NCBI RefSeq assembly: GCF_000003605.2
Contig: NW_003121911.1
Coordinates: 585,500-616,311 of the forward strand
Source of the DNA: Saccoglossus kowalevskii
Taxonomy: Eukaryota > Hemichordata > Enteropneusta > Harrimaniidae
DNA: 30,812 bases
Direction: 5' to 3'
Shown in pieces: positions 8,020 to 18,344 of the stretch. The notes beneath the pieces were generated by a model. It ran no database searches and was not told where the DNA came from. It saw nothing but the letters and a program-made list of their open reading frames with translations. How positions within the stretch are numbered: the stretch's first letter is position 1; every line of letters begins with the position of its first letter. A program made the translations under genes and the position numbers.

Positions 8020-8560
8020 GCCGTTATAATTATGCTATTGTGCTATGCCATATATAAATATGTTGTCAGCAACAAACAGCAACATTGCGATATGTTCCGT
8101 AGATCTGCACACCTGGGTAGAACTAGGGCTCGCACATGAACATGAGTTGTACATCAACACGCAGGGATAGTTGATTGCTCGCATGGTTCTAAAGATTAGC
8201 CGCTTCTTCCCAGGTTATTTCGTCCAATGGTCATATACAAGCTACTGGCAACTTTGCTATATTTGGTGATATATATAAAATTGGGATCGTCGCGCAATGC
8301 CCTAACAGTTATTCAAAGTCATGTCGTTTTTTTTTGTATTTCTAACAAGATTGCTTTCTTACCTTAGTACAAATGTTTTCTGCTCAAAATAGGTTGACAG
8401 GAATCGGACTTTTCTGTACGATGTACCGTGTGTACGCCGAGCTCGACACTATCAACGACGAAATAACATAAAGAAAGATCGCCGTGGGTAGCACACACTA
8501 CCGATTAGCATAATTATTAAAACTACTGACACCTAGGGGGTCATATGACACTGCAGAAGG
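8020..8560. other. Non-coding spacer
   Basis: No supported gene or repeat seen between the two hAT-type elements. Confidence 0.4.
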
Positions 8561-8567
8561 GTACGCA

Positions 8568-8710
8568 CAGACTCGGATTTAGGGCACGTGGATTTAGGGG
8601 GCGCCCCAGGCACGCGCCCCTCCCTTCAGCCCGGAAAACAAATTGACAAACCCAGCCCAACCGAGGCCACGTCAATAGGAGCGCGCTTTCCCTCTGGATC
8701 CGCCAATGAA
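8568..8710. mobile_element. Degenerate hAT-type MITE relic
   Basis: Starts near ACAGACTCGGATTTAGG and ends GGATCCGCCAATG (reversed CATTGGCGGATCC), related to the termini of the element at 7844. It is flanked by AAGGGTAC and AAGGGTGT, which agree at 6 of 8 positions. The inside is GC-rich and non-coding. Confidence 0.5.
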
Positions 8711-8739
8711 GGGTGTCTTTACATGACGTCATTACCGAA

Positions 8740-9600
8740 TCGCATTATGGGATATACGTGTGTGAGCGAAGAATGTTTTAGCGGGGCGTGTTTCATCAAG
8801 TGTACCACTCTTAATCTGCCCGTAAATTCAGGATGAGTGGCATGAACGTTACTATGTCAATACGCACACTTTTATCGTTCAAACATCGTCGTTTTTAATT
8901 ATATGTAAAAAGGTCATCATTTAGTTATTAAGTAACTATATGGTAATTTATATTCGAAATAGATCGATACGATCTGATTCATTGACAGCAGCAATGCAGC
9001 AACTTGAATGACATGGAAGTATTTCAACAGATAACTACCAATTAATAATGATGTCAAAGTCGAGCAATGGTGAATGAAGAAACTCGAACCATTACGACAC
9101 CCGGGCAACTTACTGCTAAATACACCATTGTTCTAATTTCGCTTTGGTGTTTATTCTATGCCCAGACGTCTGCCCTATTGACACCGTCCTCGATTTAGTG
9201 CGGTTCAGATTTATATATAGGGTACTCAAAAGTTCACATCAGAAGTGTATCATGGTACGCTTCATTTCAATGACGGTCACATTTTCGTGTTTGTAAACAC
9301 TACAACTGCACAAGCGCAGTAAAAGAGATCCAGGTCACTGGATTTGGATTTAACTACAGGTAACACCACAGGAAAAGGGGTGTTGCGAGGGCGAAGCCAT
9401 ATATATACTTGCTGCTTCAATTTAATTTGCTTCTCGAGGCAAGGTCAACCTAATTTTCCTATCAACAGATAATTCTCTAATTTCCACCACCTGTTGACAC
9501 TGACCACTCAGCAGTCAGAATCTCACTTGCTTAATAGGAAAGTAAGAGTATGTATCACATATTTTAAATATACATGTATAACGCTTCATTGTTTTTACGT
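8740..9600. other. Non-coding spacer
   Basis: AT-rich with no supported exon. I looked here for remains of deiodinase exons 3 and 4 to match the decayed exon 2 at 9.6 kb and found none by eye. Confidence 0.4.
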
Positions 9601-9602
9601 AT

Positions 9603-9738
9603 CCAGCGTTGGTGTCAGGATAGAAAGCTACAATCGCCACGAGAGGGCGATCTTTCGTTGATATTATTACATTACGTTTTTCCCTGGTTTTTCCATAAAG
9701 GCAAACTCAACACGTTTTACTAAGTCGCCAGTACATAT
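9603..9738 (-). pseudogene. Decayed copy of deiodinase exon 2
   Basis: On the minus strand, CTGGCGACxTAG...TGTTGxGTTTG, then GAAAGATC...CTCTCGTGG, GATTGTAG and CTATCCTGAC follow the order and spacing of the intact exon 2 at 5967-6164 (CTGGCGACATAG, TGTTGGTTTG, GAAAGACCTCTCGTGG, GATTGCAG, TTATCCTGAC). The reading frame is broken: the first half runs GDLVKRVEFAFMEK and meets TAA TAA, while the active-site part reads DRPLVAIVAFYPDT only in a shifted frame. It is a relic of a second, tandem deiodinase gene on the same strand. Confidence 0.7.
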
Positions 9739-9779
9739 AAAAGCGAAGGTTGCTGTTTGGTATTATTTTGATGAACTTA

Positions 9780-9984
9780 GGCCAAAAAAAACAACAACAA
9801 CTTATGTTGCCCTCAAGTCGGAAAATTAAAAAATCGGGTCGGTCGGTCGGATTTTTTTTTTAAACTCGTCGGTGAAAACTAATGGTATCGTAAATAGCCG
9901 AGGTACGTGGAAAAAAAAAACGCGACCCGATATTTCATATTTTTCGGTCGGTCGCTGAGGGCAACAAAACACTTTTTTTTTGCC
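9780..9984. mobile_element. Harbinger-like MITE with TTA target duplication
   Basis: Terminal inverted repeats GGCCAAAAAAAA...TGTTGCCCTCA and, reversed, GGCAAAAAAAAA...TGTTGCCCTCA, followed by CGGTCGGTCGG-type sub-terminal repeats on both sides. Flanked by TTA at 9777-9779 and 9985-9987. A TWA duplication is typical of PIF/Harbinger elements, so the class is an inference. About 205 bp, non-coding. Confidence 0.75.
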
Positions 9985-9989
9985 TTACA

Positions 9990-11380
9990 CAGTTTTTTGT
10001 ATCCAATCAATGAAACATTAAAACTCTCTAGCATATATATTGATATTTGGTAACCATAACAACAGTCACTGCATATTAGTATGCGTGTGTTTATTTTTCA
10101 TGGAACGAATGATATATAATGTGATGAGAAAGTAACATTCCTTATTTAACGATGAATCATAACCTCAGCACTCAACATGAAGTATCCTACTCCAATGTCA
10201 TAAAATGTATGTACAATCCGCTATATCTAGAACCGTATTTTGGCGAATATGATTCAAAAACCTGAGTATAGAGAGACGAGTTCGCACAAATTGAACAATC
10301 ATTGTTTACATAATTACCACGTGACAAAAAAAAAAATAGCGAAACTTGTAAAAATTACTAAATCCGCGAGGATTGCGAAAGCACACTACGGAATTTCAGG
10401 GTGAAATTTGCGCCATTCATTGTCCGTAATCAAGTCCATTGAAATGTGTCCCCAATAATGAAGACCTATTCTTCTGATTTCTACGCAGAATTGTTTTTGT
10501 TGTCCCCTAATTATTTCATACTTGGCACCTTTAACAGACTATTATTCTGTGACAAAGCATTTTCTTAAAAAACCCAGACATATTTCGCACCGTCATTATC
10601 TTGTGAACTATAAATTATGTGTTCACAATTCCATGTACATAAGTTGTTGACAATCATCCCATTGGCGTCCGTCAGGCTAAACCCCATCGTATCAGCAGCG
10701 TGTTGTGTTATTAATTAATTAGCAATCGAGTTTCAGCAAATGACGATCGAGTTAGATACATGAATTCAACTATATTCTGACCATTACTCTACTACGTTGC
10801 GATTTTTGCCAAAATGGCAGTTAGAATAAGTTTACAAAGACCGTGGCTGATTGATAAACTTAATTTATTTTGTGATATGAGAGAATAACCGTAAAGCTGG
10901 ACAAGCAAAACCGGCATACAAATTAGTATTTGAAGTTTGTGTCAGTGAACTTAGTTAGATTGAAAAAAAAAAAAACGTGACCAAAGATGGCGCGGCATTG
11001 CAGATATGCGTAGGATGAGTGCAAGGTGTGATAGGAACATGTAGCACAGTTGCAATAGTATTTTCAAGTCTTTTATCACTAAGCTGACAAACTTCCGATG
11101 ACACGGGAGAGTTAGACTGCTATAAATATAGACTCGACACAGCTCCTCACTGCTGCGAGCGTTTCAAACTAATGACGTTGAGGGCAGCATTCATCTTGAA
11201 CAGCCAGCCGAGGCAATGCGGGACATACCGATGATATACGGACAGCAAATCGAGTCTACTATAAACGTAGTAAAACATTAATATTCGCGCATACTTTACT
11301 ACTTAACACTAACCACTAAGTATTTACTTGCTGGAATGTGTCACTAATATAAATTGCCTGGTCGTTACACAGAATAAATT
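9990..11380. other. Non-coding spacer
   Basis: Short A-runs and AT-rich sequence. No convincing exon on either strand. Confidence 0.4.
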
Positions 11381-11670
11381 TCGACATTTACTAGGGCGAA
11401 TAGTATTAGGGGGGGGGGCATTTCACGACACAACAGCAGACTTGCAGCATACATTAAAGTGGGACTACAAAACACGTCGGTTAATTGTTCCTGGTTTCAT
11501 TTCGGAGCCGGCCGACCGAATGAAATAAAAAACAACAGTATTCGTTGAAAGAAATAGTTCGAATTTGAAACTCACGCAGTGAAAAGTGAACAAACGATTC
11601 CTAATAGAAAACTCGCCCTCAACGACTGATGCGTGAAAACCGGATTTAGAGGGGGGCGCACCTAGCTGTT
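11380..11670. mobile_element. Possible hAT-type relic with G-runs
   Basis: A G10 run near 11410 and ACCGGATTTAGAGGGGGGCG near 11640 resemble the GGATTTAGGGGG-type ends of the hAT MITEs at 7.8 and 8.6 kb. No target duplication is apparent, so boundaries are rough. Confidence 0.3.
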
Positions 11671-11851
11671 GTAATGTGCCCCAATAGCAAACCATGCATG
11701 CAACTTTCACGATCGTATTTCCAATGATTTCCTTTGGGTTGCGATACACTGTTCACGCAAGACTATATACCGACCGAACACTCGAGTATTATTTCAACAT
11801 GCGGCCCGAGTCTCTCTTGTCATGGTCACATCCTCATTTTCTTAGACTTTA

Positions 11852-12060
11852 CTGTAAAATGACTAATTTTCACTAGGTTTAAATTTTGCTGATTTACCAT
11901 TTCAGGTATATTCTGTGGGTTTTAAATTCACGGTTTTGTCATTTAGATAATGCGTTCTATGCTAAATTTTACATATTCACTGTGTTTTAATTTAGCGCAT
12001 TTTTCCAGTCAGCGAAATAAGCTAAATTAAAACCCAGTGAATATTTACCCCCTTTACAGT
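11852..12060. mobile_element. TA-flanked MITE with long inverted repeats
   Basis: The 5' arm CTGTAAAATGACTAATTTTC... and the reversed 3' arm CTGTAAAGGGGGTAAATATT... stay similar for about 42 bp, and both ends are bordered by TA (11850-11851 and 12061-12062). Inside, a nearly perfect 24-bp inverted pair (11973-11996 and 12022-12045, one mismatch) shares its right arm with the terminal repeat. TA duplication suggests a Tc1/mariner-related MITE. Confidence 0.75.
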
Positions 12061-12069
12061 ATCTAAAAT

Positions 12070-15000
12070 GGGTACTAGTATATCGAATCAAATTTATAAG
12101 AGTTTCCTTATTGCAGTGCATGTATGTATGTAGGACAACTATCCCGTAGTATGATTTAAAGCTGTGACATGTGCGACATTTCTTTCGTTTGGCTTTAATA
12201 ATGTGTCCTAGCCCTAGCCGAACACTGTAAAAATGGTGCACTGGGACTGCAACATTGTGTACACATGGCATACGAGTATTTTGACTCCCATATAAACATG
12301 GCCCTCGGGCATGAGCAGTATTTTTTCCATCAAGACGGTTCTGGGTGCCCATTCTGGCTTACCTGTACTGTGTGGAACTTTGCATTGACAAGAAAATCGT
12401 GTTGCTCATCCCAGCCCTCTGATGTTCTTGTGATTATAAAATTGCACCGAAAACAAGCCTTTATTGAGTAAAACTTGTGCGACATCATGGTTAAGAGGCT
12501 AAAAAGTCCATCTTTCTCCATTAAACTCTCGCTTTGTCAACTGGAACAAGTGTAACAACCCATATGTTAAAACACAGCCCGTGTAGAGTTACTGAGATAA
12601 ACTACGCTCTAATCTCTTGGGAGTTTGAGAGGAACAAAGAAAAGATGCCACCATTCATTTAGTGTCGCCACCATGGTTGGATAAGTTGAACCCAACAAAA
12701 ATAAAATAGACTGTTTCTGTTTCCATGCAATGACCCGGCACCGACATTGTGGACGCGGCTCACTGCTCTGGCCTGGTATAGTCTGGGGGTCACCATCAAC
12801 GGGAGAGAGGCGACGAATGTTGGTGTCATTGAAACGCGCATTTCTCTAATTACATTAACTATGACCAACATCTGTATCGTGAAAGTGTCATCCGTAATAA
12901 TCATTTGGATAGAGCAAAATATTATGAGATCAAAGTTCAAGTTCAAATACGTGATCTAGTATTATTTAAATTAAGAATACCGTCAACATAATTACACTTT
13001 ACGAGTGTTGGGTCGCGGTAGAGCGACGAGTCGGAATTGTCGAACGGATAATAGGCGTAGGTACGAATCACTGAGATAAGGCATGATAAATTGACACTTT
13101 CTACAAACAATTTATCGAAGCCAATTACTTTGTGACAATTAACTGTTAAATCTTTTCGAAAGGAAGTTTTATAGTGTTTGGAAATAGCTTGCATTAAATC
13201 GCTGATTTAATAGAGTTAATCTGAATACGTGATCAGTAATTGTTACAGTAAATATCCAACTCTCCGCTTGTCCGTGCGACTAACTGCCTAATAACGTCAA
13301 TCACACGTACCGAAGTGAGGTGTGTATCTTAGGATAAAATGCATGACTCCCTCATATATTTGGTTAACGGGATATGGTCGTTATGATAGCTTGTTTGATT
13401 ATTAAGAAGAAGCGAAGAATTTCCAAACAGCTTTTTGGGACAGATACTGATAGTTTTAATGACACTTTTCTATGTATTTATTCAAATAGGTATTAAGTCT
13501 TATCAGTTGTCAAATGAAATGACAGTCTGTGGATGATTGGTGATCAAACGAACGATAAGAAAGTCCCATATCAATGTATCGTATTATCCCGTGTATAATT
13601 ATCGGCGATCAGTACGTATGCAAAATGGCGGGAACGTGCCTGTGTCATCCACTTTTGAAGCTTTGATAACTGATTGTTTATCACTGATTGAGTCAGTACA
13701 CTATTCGTCATTTTTTTGCAATGTGTGCATGTAACAGCGCCATCATCTAAATATACAATATGGGGGAATACATTTATTTTTTTGATACTGTAATTTATTT
13801 GCCAAATTGCGGAGAACACAAAAGTAATTGTTCGATGGACAATAAAAACAACAAACTGACTAATCATATGCAATGATTTTTATTGTACGTACTAAAAAAT
13901 GTCGCAAGAGAATACCATTGTTTCGTCGAACGAGTGCCCAGATGTGTGCTACAAATACTCGTTTAATGTTTTTACCAACATTTGTCAAACAACGGTAATT
14001 AAAATTGCTTGTTCTCATCCATATTGCGTACACGCCAGGTATCTATTATTAAATATTTCAGTAATAGCAATGGTATGTAGACATTCTCATCATTGTCAAT
14101 GAAGAGAAACAGTCATATAATGTGCACTCAAGTTTTTTTTTGCTAGAAAATGCCTAGGAAACTGGACCAACTGCAGTGGACCAATAGTGGCAGAAAACTA
14201 CTAAACCTATATTTGTTGTAAACCGCGGCAGTTGATCCGAGTTTTTACAAAAATACTGTGTTTTCTGCCGTTTGTTTTTCTGGGTTTTTATCTTTGCTAT
14301 GGGAAACAACGGACTCCATACGTTTAAATAACCTCTTTCATCATATAGTAATATAAAACTAAAGAACAACTTCTTAAACACAATTATACGACAGCCTTAG
14401 AATCTTATGGAAACTGCTCTAAAACCTTAAAACAGTTTTTTTTTAGTTATCGTAATCATCTATCTGTCTTATTTATTTTCGCGTTCGTGTAGACACAACG
14501 CTTTCTTAGTACTGTCATATTGCAGTATCCAACAGTCTATGCAGCTACAGAACTTATTTCTGTGATTATTACCATGCATGTCACGTATATATGAGATAAG
14601 TATTTAATTATTTTCTGTTGTTCACATATTTATTCACTCGTGTATTTATCTATTTGTGTTATTATTTTGTTAGTGGTATGAATTTCATTATTCATTCAAA
14701 AATTATATTTAGAAACACCCATTAAACTGTAGCGTCTGGTAACTTTTTAATGGATCCACGTACACACGCACGTATTTTTTATTGAACTCTCGTCATAATG
14801 ATGAGAATCCCGCGAATATCCAGAATTTTGCAAACATCGAGAACTGACCATCAATAATTTATATAGCCATGGTCGACAATAAATTCGCAGCGGGTCGACA
14901 ATACAGCTTGAGTTCAACAATGTTTTATTTTAGTAAAATTAAAATTGTTTTAGATATTTGTTCATACTCGGATGTTATAAACGGCAAGCGGAAAGTTGTC

Positions 15001-15130
15001 AGCGGATAAAAAACCTCTCTGGATGAAATTAGAATATTTTGGAGGAGATAACAGCCGAGCGTAAGCGGTCTTCTATTGCCAGATATAAGTAAGACCTTGT
15101 TCAGCCAATCATATGGCTAGATTCACCTTC
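12070..15130. other. Non-coding spacer
   Basis: Open frames here are short and lack a start context, splice sites or recognisable protein features. Nothing supported. Confidence 0.4.
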
Positions 15131-15142
15131 AAGTTGCTGTAC

Positions 15143-15180
15143 TAAATAAAGTGTAGCCGATCAGTTCAACGCTCGGGAGT
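15143..15180 (+). promoter_or_regulatory. Possible promoter of the 15.3-kb first exon
   Basis: A TATA-like TAAATAAAG at 15143-15151 with initiator-like AGTCAGTCTG about 30 bp downstream. It precedes a leader of roughly 150 nt before the ATG at 15331. Position alone supports it. Confidence 0.25.
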
Positions 15181-15330
15181 CAGTCTGTGAGCGTACGTGC
15201 GTGGTAGGTTGTTTCCATCTGGAATTACGTACCCATATCACTGCATTATTGCAGATAATTGCAAGTAACGGTTATATACGGACATCGGTTTGCCCAATTA
15301 GTCGTTTTATCGCAATCATATAGTAAAACA

Positions 15331-15416
15331 ATGAAGACGTGTCAATTTGCATCTAAAAGAGTTCCCGTAATCCGGGTTTCATTAAAGAAAATCCTCCTTT
15401 TTTCAATATTGGCCGT
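15331..15416 (+). CDS. Candidate first coding exon with signal or anchor sequence, partial gene
   Basis: ATG in good context (ACAATGA) opens MKTCQFASKRVPVIRVSLKK followed by hydrophobic ILLFSILAV, then a consensus donor GT|GTAAGT, phase 2. A short basic cytoplasmic-type tail plus hydrophobic stretch is what a secreted or type II membrane protein starts with. The frame meets TAA one base into the donor if unspliced, which supports splicing. Downstream exons are uncertain; 22723-22804 fits in phase. Family unknown. Confidence 0.42.
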
Positions 15417-16085
15417 GTAAGTCTTACATTGGGTTGACCTCTCGGGTCAATGTGGTCGTTTATAAAAATTGACTTATAAATGATATTGTATAATAACTCA
15501 CCAATGAAGCTATTTGAGATTAGGAACAGGCATACTCGTCTTCAGGGATCATCTCAAAAAACGAAATCCGGTCACGTTAAAATTCGGAGTTCGTCACGGT
15601 ATCTCAACTGACGAAGGGGTCGACTACTACTTCGGTATGCAGCGCTGTTATGCAACCAGTATTCCCAAATCTGATACATCAATATATAGAATGGTATACT
15701 TGTATCGCAGTTGCCTCAACAGCTCAAAAATTGGTTCTGTTGATCACATTTTTGTTTTCGTTTGTTTGAATAAACGTAATACCGAGCCAAAATTACATTT
15801 GTAGCACCAAATTAGTAAACACGATATTCTCGGCATAACAAACATGTGCCTTTCATCTTTTTTGAAAATTTCTAAATTCTATCTAAAACGGAAGCTTTCT
15901 ATTGGCCATTTGTATGACATTTGACCGTTTTCGGCGGACATTGTTGCATACCATGCACTCGTTGATTGGCTGGCTGGATACAACTGCCGTTTTTTCAAGT
16001 TAAAGATGAAAAGAAAGGGTTTGTTGTACCGAGAGTGTGATATAATTATGGTAATGATACGATCGACGATCAAAAATTCATTTTT

Positions 16086-16217
16086 CAGCTGGCTGGGTCA
16101 CAAGAGCCTGACGATCTATGCGTATGGCTAGTCAATACATGGACGACTATGGGCGGAACGACCGGAATGTCCCGGCACAGGGCCTTATCCTTGCCCAGGA
16201 ATGCGAATTGTGCCTAA
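16086..16217 (+). CDS. Weak exon-like segment
   Basis: The acceptor CATTTTTCAG is followed by 43 open codons (LAGSQEPDDLCVWLVNTWTT...) to TAA in phase 0. The phase does not match the exon at 15331. It could be a chance open frame after a T-rich tract. Family unknown. Confidence 0.15.
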   Translation, partial: QLAGSQEPDDLCVWLVNTWTTMGGTTGMSRHRALSLPRNANCA

Positions 16218-16866
16218 AGGGCGCTCTACGCATGCGCATATACACATATACTAGTACTTAAGTAAATGAAATCTGGTACCAGAATGATTGTAAATGGTCA
16301 TATTTCGCTAGGAATGCACGATTTATAAGTAATCGGTCGATATTTTCTGATAGCCCAATGTGCTATCAGCCCACTAGATGGAATGGACAAGATATGTTGT
16401 TTTTTTATTTTCGTCGCTATTAACCTGAGAAAGAAGAGGCCCTGTTTCGGTCCGGGGACATACTCGTTACGCCCTATAGACATCCATGTATTGACTTCAG
16501 CAACCAACCAATGCAAACGAATAGATCGTCTGGCCCCTGCAGCCCGGGTTGCATAGCATGTAACATCCTATATGCGTTCATTTGAGTGGTACCCATATTG
16601 AGTAAATTGACAAAAATGCAGCTCATACCTTTTTGTTTTTGTCACGTGCAATTGAATGGCGGTTCCGTGATTTCAACGTCCCGTATCATGTGAATGAAAA
16701 AAAAATAGCGCGTCTCGATCTGCACCACCATTTCTGGCGCCGCGGTCTTTGCCTACGGAACGCGCGTTCGAATTGCATGTAAACCGAAACTTACAGTGTA
16801 TTTTATATGATATGCGTTGTATAAGTCACACGGTAATTGTCAAACCCTCTTGTCTTATATATTTCA

Positions 16867-16967
16867 GGTGGGAATTCCTGCGATGTTTGTTTTAAAGAAG
16901 TCCCCTATTCAAGACGACGTCCTTTCATTTCACAAAAAGTGACAGTTGAATTACGCTTTTCAAATTG
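16867..16967 (+). CDS. Weak terminal-exon-like segment
   Basis: A strong acceptor (CTTGTCTTATATATTTCAG) is followed by two open frames. Phase 1 reads about 32 residues (CDVCFKEVPYSRRRPF...) and phase 0 reads 24 (VGIPAMFVLKKSPIQDDVLS...) before stops. Only the acceptor is compelling. No partner exon in the matching phase was found. Confidence 0.18.
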
Positions 16968-17377
16968 ATCTGATAATGTAAAATCCAGTCCCATTACGCG
17001 TTAACTGTTACTTTTAATTAGTTATTGCTAGTAAATCATAATACGATGAACTGTATAACTCATAGAAAACATGACATAGGACATTCCATTATGGTTATTA
17101 ATGACGGCGTTATGTTATGAATTGACGTTTAATTGTGTTATTATATTTAATACGTAGAGGGCGGAAAAGGAGACTGTTCGCGGCCCGGGTTCTCTGGTTT
17201 TACCGTCACTGAAACGTTTGAATTCCAATGCAGCACGGAGACTGGCAGCGAAGGCTAACACAGGCTTGTTTTCTCCCGGCAATTATATAAAAACACGTCA
17301 CATCGTTTACATAATAACTTGTCTCTTGAATCTGAGCTGAATCCTAAAAATAAGTAAACATGGTCACAAATGTCTTT

Positions 17378-17573
17378 ACCCGTCACGCATCATAGAATCC
17401 ACCGAAGCTCTTATATTTAGATCTGATAAATTTGTCCCATATTTTTTCGCAGCACATCTAAGTGAGGAGAAAACATCCGCGAGTTGATACAAGTGAGTAC
17501 GCCATGGCAACGGTACGACACCGACAAAGAGTGTATTTGTTAAGTCATTACTTGGAATCAAATTGGATTTCAA
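17378..17573 (-). CDS. Exon-like open frame on the minus strand, unidentified
   Basis: About 60 open codons with protein-like composition (LFVGVVPLPWRTHLYQLADV, then AAKKYGTNLSDLNIRASVD), ending at a possible donor GACGG|GTAAAG near 17378. On the plus strand the same region has a strong acceptor (ATATTTTTTCGCAG) and a GTGAGT donor, but the 40-nt segment between them has stops in all frames. Both readings are unproven. Confidence 0.2.
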
Positions 17574-18190
17574 TATTATTGTAACTCACGACCTGAAATG
17601 ATTTTTCTGCGTGTTATAGAAACACATTATTAACATCCCGTTAAGTTTATCGCGGAAAGTTAAAAATATAATTACCATTCAAACGACGGGTTTAATCTGT
17701 GGATATTAGCGACGAACACGGGGAACGAAAACCCGTCGAAATATACACGGGGTTGTAATAAACATGCCATCATAGTAGCTATAACGAGGTAGCAGCATTG
17801 ATTTGTTTCAATTTATTGCCATTATGTTTTAGTATGAATATGAAATAGACATTATGAGATAATTTACCGATCTTAATCTGCGTGTGACGTGATACGCGTG
17901 TGAATAATCACCATGACAACATCGTATAAAACTATACATGGCACGAAATCGTAAGTTCTCTCACCGCCGTTAAATCACCAAACCTGGTCATCGCCCTTGG
18001 CATTATTACGAGGTTCAAGTACAATCCAATAACCAAAACAGATTACGCTTAGTTTTCAAAGTCGGAGATTTGTGATTATTTTTATCCATTGTGTGTGGGG
18101 CGCGGGGTGGGTGGGTAAGGCGTTAGTAGCAATTATATAAGCTTTAGGCTGTTTCGCGAAATTACTGACATGTACCTTGCCCCATTTCAG

Positions 18191-18298
18191 AAACCAAGTC
18201 TCATGATTCAAGTCAAGAGAAATAAACCAATTCGACAAATGAGAATGGGCAGCGAACATGTGTTGTGTACAAATTCAGATAAGGCGATGGCGGAGTGA
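18191..18298 (+). CDS. Weak terminal-exon-like segment
   Basis: A good acceptor (TACCTTGCCCCATTTCAG) is followed in phase 0 by 35 open codons (KPSLMIQVKRNKPIRQMRMG...) to TGA. Basic, no recognised motif. It could be chance. Confidence 0.17.
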   Translation, partial: KPSLMIQVKRNKPIRQMRMGSEHVLCTNSDKAMAE

Positions 18299-18318
18299 TA
18301 TTGTCAGGACGTTTTTTA

Positions 18319-18344
18319 TAAAGTCCACTTTTAAGTGGACTTTA
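18319..18344. repeat. Perfect short hairpin
   Basis: AAAGTCCACTT and AAGTGGACTTT separated by TT, extended to 12 paired positions by an outer T-A. No T-run follows and no gene ends here, so a role is unknown. Confidence 0.6.

Noticed and set aside
15514..15804. A 96-residue plus-strand open frame
   Set aside because: No good start codon or acceptor, no motif recognised, and the frame lies in the probable first intron of the 15.3-kb gene.
18319..18344. A transcription terminator hairpin
   Set aside because: No gene ends here, no T-run follows, and intrinsic terminators are not expected for animal protein genes.
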